From Cedecea sp000277545 (GTDB lineage: Bacteria > Pseudomonadota > Gammaproteobacteria > Enterobacterales > Enterobacteriaceae): a stretch of DNA of 64,000 bases. Positions 1 to 7,320 of the stretch are shown here, piece after piece. The notes below the pieces were generated by a model that had not been told where the DNA came from, did no database searches, and was given only the letters and a program-made list of their open reading frames with translations. The stretch lies in NCBI GenBank assembly GCA_050847315.1, contig CP193791.1; one strand, 5' to 3'. Numbering within the stretch: the stretch's first letter is position 1; the number at the start of each line of letters is the position of its first letter. The translations under genes were made by a program, and so were the position numbers.

Positions 1-846
1 GCGCTTTGGCTCAGCCTCCGCGTCCTGCCGGGGGAAAAGGCCACCCATCCCAAGCCCTTTGACTACGCCGGTGCGTTTCTGTCTGCTCTGCTGCTGGGCG
101 CGCTGATCGTGGCCGCCGACAGCTTTACTAAAAGCGGAGGGATTGCCCAGGCGGTGGCTTATAGCCTGACGGCATTGTTGGCGGGCGCGGCATTTATCTG
201 GCGAGAACGCCGCGCCGCTCAGCCCCTGCTGCCGCTGACGCTGTTCGCCTCCGCGCGATTTTCGCTGGCGGCCCTGACGTCTCTGATTTCGTTTATCGGG
301 CAAGGGATCACATTTGTCGCCCTGCCGTTTTTATTCCAGAACGTTTATGGCTACAGCGCCTTTGCATCGGCCCTGCTCTTTACGCCCTGGCCTGTGGGAA
401 TAATGCTCGCAGCCCCCCGGGCCGGACGACTGGCCGACAAATATTCGCCGGCGCTTATCGCCACCACAGGTTTAGGCGTGTTTGCGGCTGGCCTGATACT
501 TTTAGCCCTGTTGCCCGCCCACGCTCAGGCATGGGACATCGGTTTACGGAGCCTGGTATGCGGCATTGGCTTCGGTATTTTCCAGAGCCCCAACAACCGG
601 GAAATGATGGCTAACGCCTCACGAGAAAATAGCGGCTACGCCTCAGGCATACTGGCCATTATGCGAACTTTCGGCCAGTGTCTCGGGGCGGCCATCGTCG
701 GTATTGTGCTGGCGATTTACGGAAATGCCGCCTCGTTTGAGTCGCAGGCCATTACCCTCAATCTTTGGCTGGCCGCCGGAACGACATTACTGGCTGTAGG
801 CTTAAGCGGCCTGCGTACCCGGCAGCTACAACAGCAAAATAGTTAG
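1..846 (+). CDS. MFS drug exporter, 3' part (DHA2-like)
   Basis: The reading frame is open from the first base, so the gene begins outside the window; about 281 C-terminal residues are present. They form several hydrophobic helices separated by short basic loops. One is a GRLADKY loop of the kind MFS proteins carry between helices, and there is an RxxGQCLGAAIVG helix near the end. The arrangement fits the second half of a 14-helix DHA2 (EmrB/QacA-type) proton-driven exporter in the inner membrane. The substrate cannot be read from this part. The next gene starts 57 bases downstream on the same strand with its own ribosome binding site. The first ATG, at 109, lies inside the transporter and is not the true start. 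Confidence 0.8.
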   Translation, partial: ALWLSLRVLPGEKATHPKPFDYAGAFLSALLLGALIVAADSFTKSGGIAQAVAYSLTALLAGAAFIWRERRAAQPLLPLTLFASARFSLAALTSLISFIGQGITFVALPFLFQNVYGYSAFASALLFTPWPVGIMLAAPRAGRLADKYSPALIATTGLGVFAAGLILLALLPAHAQAWDIGLRSLVCGIGFGIFQSPNNREMMANASRENSGYASGILAIMRTFGQCLGAAIVGIVLAIYGNAASFESQAITLNLWLAAGTTLLAVGLSGLRTRQLQQQNS

Positions 847-902
847 CCGTAGAAAGGATCCTCAGCCAGGCTATACGGGTACCCACTCGCCGAGGAAATA
901 CT

Positions 903-1373
903 ATGAATCTGGATGCTGAAACCGATTTAAAACTAGAGCGCATTATTGACGTTCCCAGGCGGCTTGTCTGGGAGTGCTGGACCCAGCCGCAGCATATCAG
1001 GCAGTTCTTTGTGCCCCGGCCTCATAGCGTAACGGCCTGTGACATAGATCTTCGGGTTGGCGGACGTTTCAATACGGTGTTTAACGTCGACGGGAATGAA
1101 ATGCGTAATAACGGTGTCTGGCTGGATATTGTGGACGGTAAAAAGCTGGTGTTTACCGATGCCTACGGCGAAGACTGGAAGCCTGCTGAAAATCCGTTCA
1201 TGACGGCGATCCTGCTTCTGGAAGATGCGGACAACGACAAAACGCGCTACACGGCTATCGCCCGCCACCGTACACCAGAAGCCCGACAGGAACATGAGAA
1301 AATGGGTTTCTTCATCGGCTGGAATATCGTTGTCGATCAGCTTGTCGAGTACGCCAAAGGCCTGAGGCGTTGA
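903..1373 (+). CDS. SRPBCC/AHSA1-domain protein
   Basis: A 156-residue soluble protein with the START-like ligand-pocket fold of the Aha1/SRPBCC family. The N-terminal pattern RIIDVPRRLVWECWTQPQHI is typical of these proteins, as are the central DLRVGGRF turn and the C-terminal amphipathic helix after GFFIGWN. Full family length. A GAGGAAA ribosome binding site precedes the ATG. Members bind hydrophobic ligands or act in stress responses, but no substrate can be inferred. It may be cotranscribed with the MFS gene upstream and faces the VOC-family gene with a 9-base gap. Confidence 0.85.
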   Translation: MNLDAETDLKLERIIDVPRRLVWECWTQPQHIRQFFVPRPHSVTACDIDLRVGGRFNTVFNVDGNEMRNNGVWLDIVDGKKLVFTDAYGEDWKPAENPFMTAILLLEDADNDKTRYTAIARHRTPEARQEHEKMGFFIGWNIVVDQLVEYAKGLRR

Positions 1374-1382
1374 TACCGCTGA

Positions 1383-1778
1383 CTAAAGTGACCAGTCGCT
1401 CTTCTGCAAAACCACCCGATAACCATCGGGATCGATAAAAGTAGCCCCCTTCACGTCCCAATAAGGGTTGAATGCATCCAGCCGGGTAAAACCGGCTGCG
1501 ACCATTCTGGCGCAGAAGGCCTCCCATTCGACACGATCGGGCACATAAAGCACCAGTAAGTCATCTTCGGTAGGTCGTGGGGTAATGAGATGATGCTGGC
1601 AGACCGTAAATTCCAGATGCCAGCCCAGCGACGGACCTCCCAGCATCACGCCGCTGAAACCGTCGTGATCGCTAAATTGCGCTATTTGCTGAAGACCAAG
1701 TCCCTCGCAGTACAGCTCCCGGCTTCTTTCAAGACTGCTCACCGGACGGGCAATACGCATATGGCTGAAGTTCATCAT
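1383..1778 (-). CDS. VOC-family (glyoxalase/bleomycin-resistance fold) protein
   Basis: A 131-residue cytoplasmic protein with paired beta-alpha-beta-beta-beta modules of the vicinal oxygen chelate superfamily. The start MRIARPVSSLERSRELYCEGL is the usual first-strand and helix pattern, and the end FIDPDGYRVVLQ is the signature last strand (the run DPDG then a hydrophobic strand). Candidate metal ligands are the His near residue 6 (FSHMRI) and acidic residues in the C-terminal strand. Members include lyases, dioxygenases and drug-binding proteins, and the substrate here is unknown. AGGAAAAA precedes the ATG. It stands alone on the minus strand, convergent with the AHSA1 gene. Confidence 0.85.
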   Translation of the reverse strand: MMNFSHMRIARPVSSLERSRELYCEGLGLQQIAQFSDHDGFSGVMLGGPSLGWHLEFTVCQHHLITPRPTEDDLLVLYVPDRVEWEAFCARMVAAGFTRLDAFNPYWDVKGATFIDPDGYRVVLQKSDWSL

Positions 1779-1835
1779 TTTTTCCTGTTCTGATGTTCGC
1801 TCAACCTTAAAGCTATTCCTTTGCCATCATTTTCC

Positions 1836-2477
1836 TCACCGTGCGATTTCAGGCGATAAACTGTAGGCAGGAATTGGGCGGGTTGTTCCCGTCAGGCTGT
1901 CGAAGACCGTGCGTTCTGTCGTGATAATCGGCATCCCGGACTGCCTCAGCACTGAGATATCGGCGGCAATGCGCTGCAGCCCAAACCAAAACAAACCATC
2001 GAGGGCGTTGACCTGAAGCCCGCCTTCCAGGGCGATTTTCAGCCGCTCTCTCGGGTTTCTGACCTGCAGCGCAATCTGCTGATAGCCCGTCGCGGGCGTA
2101 CCGCCCGGTTCGATTCTACGTATGCGATTCGAAAAACGATAGCGGAAGGCATCCGGCACGGCGCTGAGATCGTCTTTGATGCTGTAGACTTCCCCGCGCT
2201 TATTGTCATTGATCGTCACGCTCTTCTGGTTAAGCTGCAGCTCAGCGCGCAGTTTATCGATCAGCTGCGGCGCCCGCAGAAGCAGCAGCCGAAAAGGCAG
2301 TTCGAAGCTGGTCACGTAGTCCACGTTCAGCAACGCCAGGCGCAGGCGCTGCTCCGCATCCTGAGGCTCTCTCTGGAACTCCTCCTGGACTTCCTCCCAC
2401 TGGCGGCTGAGGCGCGGCGACGCTTCTGTTTCGGTGAAACTGTACTTTTCAATCTGGTAATCGATGCGATCGTTCAT
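1836..2477 (-). CDS. Uncharacterised protein with a C-terminal helix-turn-helix-like segment
   Basis: A 213-residue soluble protein that I do not recognise by name. Residues 1-150 are charged and include a DNRRG/NDNKRGEV-type turn and many Arg and Glu. The last 60 residues (GLQVNALDGLFWFGLQRIAA through ISVLRQSGMPIITTERTVFD) resemble a winged helix-turn-helix of the kind found in phage-type regulators: a helix, a short turn, a second helix with RQSG, then a beta wing. The start has an AGGTG ribosome binding site. It lies 11 bases after the GNAT gene upstream, so the two are probably cotranscribed. Function unknown. Confidence 0.6.
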   Translation of the reverse strand: MNDRIDYQIEKYSFTETEASPRLSRQWEEVQEEFQREPQDAEQRLRLALLNVDYVTSFELPFRLLLLRAPQLIDKLRAELQLNQKSVTINDNKRGEVYSIKDDLSAVPDAFRYRFSNRIRRIEPGGTPATGYQQIALQVRNPRERLKIALEGGLQVNALDGLFWFGLQRIAADISVLRQSGMPIITTERTVFDSLTGTTRPIPAYSLSPEIAR

Positions 2478-2488
2478 TCAGGCACCTT

Positions 2489-2971
2489 TCACATGTCAGG
2501 ATCCAGCTCGCAAACCATCTCGTAGCAGCGCAGCAGTGTGCCGCTGCGCGACATAGGATAAAGCCCCTCTTTCACCACGCGAAATCCCTGCGTCAGGTAA
2601 AAGTCGCGGGCGTTGGGCGTGGAAGAAAGCGTCAGTCGGCTCATTCCCCTCGATCTGGCTTCTTGCTTGATGGCCTGAAGAATCTGTTTGGCCAGCCCCC
2701 GGCCAGTCCATGCCGGTAGGGTAAAAATGGCTTCAACCGAGCCGTTTTTCAGATCCAAAAATCCCGTAGCCACCGGCTCGCCGTTTTCATTATCCGCGAC
2801 AAAAAAGGGATTATTGATAATTTCATTTCGGTAACCCTCGGGCATCTCATCTGGCGTCCATGCGGCCAGCACATCTTCTGGATAAGTTTCCCGACAGCCA
2901 AAGCGAATGGCCTCGTTTCTTATTGTCCACAGCGCCTGAGCTTCATTGAGCGTGGCTCGTCTGACCGTCAT
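2489..2971 (-). CDS. GNAT-family N-acetyltransferase
   Basis: A 160-residue GNAT acetyltransferase. The acetyl-CoA pyrophosphate loop is at about residues 90-100 (WTGRGLAKQIL, matching the R/Q-x-x-G-x-G/A pattern). The usual C-terminal motif follows: an alpha helix, then LTLSSTPNARDFYLTQGF, where Asn-Ala-x-x-F/Y-Y marks the motif B helix. It transfers acetyl from acetyl-CoA to an amine, substrate unknown. GGAGG lies just upstream of the ATG. First gene of a probable two-gene operon with the HTH-like protein downstream. Confidence 0.88.
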   Translation of the reverse strand: MTVRRATLNEAQALWTIRNEAIRFGCRETYPEDVLAAWTPDEMPEGYRNEIINNPFFVADNENGEPVATGFLDLKNGSVEAIFTLPAWTGRGLAKQILQAIKQEARSRGMSRLTLSSTPNARDFYLTQGFRVVKEGLYPMSRSGTLLRCYEMVCELDPDM

Positions 2972-3081
2972 TCTCTGACCTCCGAAATGCTCCGTTACGT
3001 AAAGGAAAATGAGTCTGATGACTTAACGCAAAAAGGAATGTTACCCTTTGAAGAAAATAGCATTTAATTAAGGACCGCTCG

Positions 3082-3846
3082 ATGAAAAAAATATCTGCCC
3101 TGTCCGTTTCGCTGGCCCTGCTTTTTAACGCTTCGGCCTTTGCCGCTGATGCTAAACTGCCTGCGCCAATAGCCGCCCTGGAAAAACAAGGCTTCGAACT
3201 GAAAGGGGAATTTAAAGCACCGGGCGACCTGCAGGGGTACGCGATGCAGTATCAGGGGCAAGGCACAATCGTATACCTGACGCCGGATAAACAGCACGCC
3301 ATTATGGGCAACATGGTCGATGCCGAAGGGAAAAACCTGAGCGACGCGGAAGTGGAGAAATTTGTCTATGCGCCAATGGCCAAAGCCATGTGGCAAAACC
3401 TGGAGAAACACCGCTGGATCGCCGCCGGGAGTGAAAAAGCCCTGCGTATTGTCTACGTATTTGCCGATCCGTACTGCCCGTACTGCACCCAGTTCTGGGA
3501 GCAGGCTCAGCCCTGGATAAAATCGGGTAAAGTTCAGCTCCGCGTGCTGCTCGTCGGGATGCTGCGCCCGGACAGCAGTCAAAAAGCGGCGGCAATTCTG
3601 ATGTCGAAAGATCCGGCCAAAACGCTCGCCGACTATGAGAACAGCAAAGGTAAGCTGGCGCTGCAAAAACCGGAGAAAATAGATCCGGTTATCGGGGAAG
3701 CCCTAAAAGATAACCTGACGCTGATGGACGATCTCGGCGGCAATGCCACGCCCTCAATATACTACCTGAATGCCGAAGGCCGCCTGCAACAGCATCAGGG
3801 CATGCCGGATGCCGAAACGCTGAATACCATCCTCGGCGATAAATAA
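3082..3846 (+). CDS. dsbG: Thiol:disulfide interchange protein DsbG
   Basis: A 254-residue periplasmic protein. The first 21 residues are a Sec signal peptide (basic start, hydrophobic core, cleavage near AFA-AD). An N-terminal dimerisation domain follows. The C-terminal thioredoxin domain carries the active site CPYC at about residues 131-134 (ADPYCPYCTQF) and a cis-Pro loop in NATPSIYY. DsbG is a dimeric chaperone and reductase that protects single cysteines of periplasmic proteins from oxidation, and is kept reduced by DsbD. The CPYC motif separates DsbG from DsbC (CGYC). An AAGGA site precedes the ATG. Monocistronic, convergent with the dehydrogenase downstream (3-base gap). Confidence 0.95.
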   Translation: MKKISALSVSLALLFNASAFAADAKLPAPIAALEKQGFELKGEFKAPGDLQGYAMQYQGQGTIVYLTPDKQHAIMGNMVDAEGKNLSDAEVEKFVYAPMAKAMWQNLEKHRWIAAGSEKALRIVYVFADPYCPYCTQFWEQAQPWIKSGKVQLRVLLVGMLRPDSSQKAAAILMSKDPAKTLADYENSKGKLALQKPEKIDPVIGEALKDNLTLMDDLGGNATPSIYYLNAEGRLQQHQGMPDAETLNTILGDK

Positions 3847-3849
3847 CGC

Positions 3850-4785
3850 TTATAGCTTCAGCAGCGGTTTGCGCTGGCGGCCAGGTTCACGGAACAGCGC
3901 CAGCGCCTGCCGCCACTCCTCCAGCGCATACACCGCCGCATCGGGCTGCTGCGTTTGTAGCAACAGTTCCCAGAGTGAGATAAACCAGCCCTGCCATTCT
4001 GCAACCAGCGTGACCGCCAGCGTATCGCGCAGATGAAATCGCTGCGCGGTAATGTTCTTCCCGCGCGGAGAGAACGCCTTCCCGCTCAGTAAACCGTAAG
4101 AAACCAACTCGGCATTCGGATTAAGGTGATCGAGCATCAATGTGGCTAACTCACCGCCCACGGCGTCAAACACAACGTCAACTTTACCAGCAGCTTCGGC
4201 AATGTGATGCTCGTCATCCCCGCTCAGCGGGATAATGCCGGATTCAAGCAACGCCGGAAGACGCTGTGCCGAGCGGTAAACACCATAGACTTCCGTTGCA
4301 CCCTGCCTTTTGGCCCACTGCGCCAGTAAACCAGCACACGTTGACCCTGCCGCCGTGACCAGCACATTTTTTCCCGTCACGGGCCACTTTTTCAGCATTA
4401 ACCAGGCCGCCAGAGGATTGATATACCCGCGCGCCGCAAGCTCATCCGGCACGCTGTCAGGCACGGGCACGGCCCACTGAATCGGGCAGTCAACCCATCG
4501 CTGCCAGGTGCCTTCCCCGCGCAGAGGCAGCACACGCCTGCCAATCCACTCCGGAGAATCCGCCTGCGCAACAATGCCGACGCCTTCGTACCCGGCAATA
4601 CGCGGCGGAAATACCCGGTGGCGATAAGCCCCGGTAACGGGAATAAGATCTGAGGGATTAACAGGCGCATAGTGCATGCGCACCCGGAGCGTGCCGGAGA
4701 TAAACGGCGCCAGCGGCGTTTGTTCGAGGGTTAAGACCTGTTCAGGTTCGCCAAACTGCCGGAACCAGAGGGCTGCGTTTTCCAT
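3850..4785 (-). CDS. MDR-family zinc-independent alcohol dehydrogenase / quinone reductase-like
   Basis: A 311-residue medium-chain dehydrogenase/reductase. The N-terminal GroES-like domain includes HYAPVNPSDLIPVTGAYR and the PRIAGYEGVGIV segment. The Rossmann domain begins at VLVTAAGSTCAGLLAQWAKR, a slightly altered GxGxxG NADPH loop. The Cys and His residues of the structural and catalytic zinc sites are absent, so this is a zinc-free oxidoreductase like the trans-2-enoyl thioester reductases and quinone reductases. I chose the ATG at 4785 because the family begins MENAALWFRQFGEP; an alternative GTG at 4818 adds 11 residues without a better ribosome binding site. Substrate unknown. Confidence 0.8.
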   Translation of the reverse strand: MENAALWFRQFGEPEQVLTLEQTPLAPFISGTLRVRMHYAPVNPSDLIPVTGAYRHRVFPPRIAGYEGVGIVAQADSPEWIGRRVLPLRGEGTWQRWVDCPIQWAVPVPDSVPDELAARGYINPLAAWLMLKKWPVTGKNVLVTAAGSTCAGLLAQWAKRQGATEVYGVYRSAQRLPALLESGIIPLSGDDEHHIAEAAGKVDVVFDAVGGELATLMLDHLNPNAELVSYGLLSGKAFSPRGKNITAQRFHLRDTLAVTLVAEWQGWFISLWELLLQTQQPDAAVYALEEWRQALALFREPGRQRKPLLKL

Positions 4786-4876
4786 ACTGAATGCCTGCAA
4801 CTGCCATATTGCAGGCACTATATCACGGCTGAGTCAGCATAAACGCATCGAATAAGTGACATTGTCACCTATTGCC

Positions 4877-5401
4877 TCATAAATTACGGTAGTAAAACGT
4901 CGTGGAGCACGGGCTGCCGTCCGGCATTAACGCATAATGCGGGAGATCCCCCACGCGCTGCCAGCCCATACCCTGGTAGAATATCTCCGCATCGCTGCCG
5001 GTGGCGGTGTCCAGTACCAGCACTGATTTTCCCTGCGTGGTGGCAACGGCTTCCAGATAAGCCATCAGGCGCTGGGCAATGCCTTTCCGCCGCGCCACGC
5101 GATGAACCAGAAGTTTGGCCACATCGGCCCGGTGCGGCTGATTTTCCGGCTGGCTGGTGATCAGCTGCACGGTGCCCACAATGCGCCCCTGCCCATCTTC
5201 CGCCACGATCAGCGTACGCTCTCCCCGCGCCACGCTCTGGCCAACCTCCCCCCAAAACGCCGCGGCCTTTTCCGGCGCCAAAGGATGTAAAAAGCTGACC
5301 GAAGCCCCACCAGCCACACAATCAATCAGTACATCCGTTAATGATGCGGTTGCGGCAGAAAATTCACAGGCCTTCAGGGAACGAATACGATACTCGGGCA
5401 C
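4877..5401 (-). CDS. GNAT-family N-acetyltransferase (GTG start)
   Basis: A 174-residue acetyltransferase. The CoA-binding loop VARRKGIAQRLMAYLEAVA at about residues 103-121 matches the R-x-x-G-x-A consensus. It is preceded by the motif-D strands (IVGTVQLIT, then AKLLV) and followed by VLDTATGSDAEIFYQGMGW, the motif B region. The start codon is GTG, preceded by AGGAG at a good distance. The acyl acceptor is unknown; closely related enteric proteins are annotated only as GNAT. Monocistronic, with about 90 bases to the next gene on each side if the small ORF at 5489 is counted. Confidence 0.85.
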   Translation of the reverse strand: MPEYRIRSLKACEFSAATASLTDVLIDCVAGGASVSFLHPLAPEKAAAFWGEVGQSVARGERTLIVAEDGQGRIVGTVQLITSQPENQPHRADVAKLLVHRVARRKGIAQRLMAYLEAVATTQGKSVLVLDTATGSDAEIFYQGMGWQRVGDLPHYALMPDGSPCSTTFYYRNL

Positions 5402-5488
5402 AGCGACTCCTGAACAGTGGTTAAGAGTTATGTCGGAATATTACCGGACATAAGAATAGTCCAGCTTACCCGGTAACTCAGGAACCCA

Positions 5489-5581
5489 CTATTCAGAAAA
5501 GATATGGATGGGCGGTTTGGGGGGATGCGGTTTTCGTTCCAGAATAAAATCTCCCCCTTGCTGCAGCCAATAAAAGCGCAT
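5489..5581 (-). CDS. Possible 30-residue protein, weakly supported
   Basis: A short minus-strand ORF from ATG at 5581 to TAG at 5489. It begins MRFYWLQQGGDF and ends in a proline-rich tail (KPHPPKPPIHIFSE). The composition looks protein-like, and the frame stays open about 10 codons upstream of the ATG before a TAA. No convincing ribosome binding site precedes the ATG. It lies in the otherwise empty 257-base gap between the GNAT gene and the first diguanylate cyclase. It may be a real small protein, a decayed gene end, or chance. Confidence 0.2.
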   Translation of the reverse strand: MRFYWLQQGGDFILERKPHPPKPPIHIFSE

Positions 5582-5658
5582 CAGGAGAGATATCCACTCA
5601 GGGTGTTAATTCCCTTCCACCATAAGGAATTATGATTGCACCGATCGTCTGTAGCTTT

Positions 5659-6126
5659 TCATAATTTTATCCGAGCCTGGCTGGCTTCAGCTATCACATC
5701 CTCAAGGCTGAGATGTCGCCGGGGGTCGTACTCCGCGCTTCCCCAGCGAAAGAAGAGCATCCAGCGATTATCTGCTCGCTGATTAAAATCGGTCACTTTG
5801 CCCTGCAGGTGCTGCATGGCGATAAATGCCCCTTCTTCATTCGTCCCGTTAAAAAGCAGAACAAACTCATCGCCGCCCGGCCTGGCGATCAGATCCGTTT
5901 CACGGAAAGAAGAACGCATAAGTTCTGAGAAAGCGACCAGCGCACGATCGCCCTGCTCATGGCCCAAACTGTCGTTAATCTGCGCCATCCCGTCAAGGTG
6001 GATAAATACCAGAGAAAGCGGCTCAGCCCGGCGGTTAGCGCTCCCCGTGGCGTATTGCCCCAAAAACATAAGGCCTTGACGGTTCAGCAGGCCCGTCAGC
6101 TCGTCGGTCAGGGTGGTATCGAGCAT
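5659..6126 (-). CDS. Single-domain diguanylate cyclase (GGDEF)
   Basis: A 155-residue protein that is almost entirely a GGDEF domain. It opens with DELTGLLNRQGL, the usual DxLTGLxNR start, has the Mg-binding strand VFIHLDGMAQINDSLGHEQGD, and an intact catalytic GGDEF at about residues 82-86. An RETD inhibitory site lies five residues before the motif, so product inhibition by c-di-GMP is expected. It makes c-di-GMP from two GTP. No sensor or membrane domain is present, so it would be cytosolic and perhaps partnered or of low activity. GGAGG precedes the ATG. It is the last of three GGDEF genes in a row on the minus strand. Confidence 0.87.
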   Translation of the reverse strand: MLDTTLTDELTGLLNRQGLMFLGQYATGSANRRAEPLSLVFIHLDGMAQINDSLGHEQGDRALVAFSELMRSSFRETDLIARPGGDEFVLLFNGTNEEGAFIAMQHLQGKVTDFNQRADNRWMLFFRWGSAEYDPRRHLSLEDVIAEASQARIKL

Positions 6127-6183
6127 CTCATCCTCCGGTGCAGACTCATCATGGGGTCTGCTTACAGTTTAGATGATCATTAC

Positions 6184-7236
6184 TCAGGCGGCGTAAATGC
6201 GGTTTTTCCCGGCACGTTTAGCGTTGTAGAGTGCATCATCTGCCGCTTTTAACCATTCGGCGGCATCCGGCATCTGTTTTGTCGCACAGGCAATCCCGAT
6301 ACTCAGGGTACAGAACGCATTTTTTTCAGGCAGGACTCGAACATTAATGGACTCCAGCAGGATCCGCTGGGCAATACCTTCGGCTTCCTCCAGGGATGTA
6401 TTCGGCATCAGGACCACAAACTCGTCCCCGCCAAGGCGCGCCGGCGTGTCGCTGGAGCGGGTGACAATCCGCAGCACGTCGGACACCGCCATCAGAATGG
6501 CGTCCCCCACTTTATGCCCGAAACGGTCATTCACTTCTTTGAAATTGTCTATGTCGATAAACATCAGCGCTGAACTGCCGCAGGCAATGCGCAACCGCGC
6601 CAGCTCATTACTGATTTTTCGTTCAAGCAGGCGGCGATTGGCAATCCCCAGCAGGGGATCCATCATGGCAATGTTTTCCAGCTCGCGGCTCTTTTCCCGC
6701 AGCTGCAGCGCTATCGAAGCCGTCAGCATACTGAGCGCGATAGTGTAAACGGCAATCAGCGGCAGCGTGGCGTACATTGTCCGGGCAGAAACCGCCGGAC
6801 TAAACGGCATCCCGTGGCTTATCCAGGTCAGCAAAAACGCAAGCAAGATTGCCAACATCGCCCGCTTCATCAGCGGTTTTCCCCCGGCGGCCAGCCGGTC
6901 GGAAACCAGAATGGTGATAATCACTACCGACGGCAGCGCGCTGAGCGATATCATCGCAATCCAGAAGCCCCCGGCTGCCGCGTCGATCACCAGGTTTTGT
7001 TTTTCACTCTTGACCGGAGAAGCAGAAAAGCGCGCTTTTAACAGCGCCACGTGCGGCCAGACAAAAGCGTTAACGACCAACAGCGCCATAACCGGCACAG
7101 AGGACTGCTGCTCATTCAGTACCGAAAAGAGGGGCAAGAAGCACAGAAACGTCCCCAGCATACGCATGATATACATGCGATTAACGAAGCGAGAGCCGTG
7201 AGTTCTGGCATTTTTGTGAGGATCGGGTGTACGCAT
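6184..7236 (-). CDS. Membrane diguanylate cyclase, MASE2-GGDEF (DgcC/AdrA-like)
   Basis: A 350-residue inner-membrane diguanylate cyclase. The N-terminal half holds about six hydrophobic helices. The pattern RFVNRMYIMRMLGTFLCFLP, with a later AFVWPHVALL segment, is that of the MASE2 domain found in DgcC (AdrA), which drives cellulose production. The C-terminal half is a full GGDEF domain with DPLLGIANRRLLE at its start, the FIDIDNFKEVND metal strand, intact GGDEF, and the inhibitory site RSSD five residues before it. I chose the ATG at 7236; the upstream codon at 7269 is TTG. The similarity to DgcC is by architecture and is not proof of orthology. Confidence 0.87.
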   Translation of the reverse strand: MRTPDPHKNARTHGSRFVNRMYIMRMLGTFLCFLPLFSVLNEQQSSVPVMALLVVNAFVWPHVALLKARFSASPVKSEKQNLVIDAAAGGFWIAMISLSALPSVVIITILVSDRLAAGGKPLMKRAMLAILLAFLLTWISHGMPFSPAVSARTMYATLPLIAVYTIALSMLTASIALQLREKSRELENIAMMDPLLGIANRRLLERKISNELARLRIACGSSALMFIDIDNFKEVNDRFGHKVGDAILMAVSDVLRIVTRSSDTPARLGGDEFVVLMPNTSLEEAEGIAQRILLESINVRVLPEKNAFCTLSIGIACATKQMPDAAEWLKAADDALYNAKRAGKNRIYAA

Positions 7237-7320
7237 AACTATCTCAGGCAAACGAACCAGCCACGACAAACTGCACGGGCATACTACGCGATAATAAAGG
7301 ATCCGAAGTGAACATGGCTA

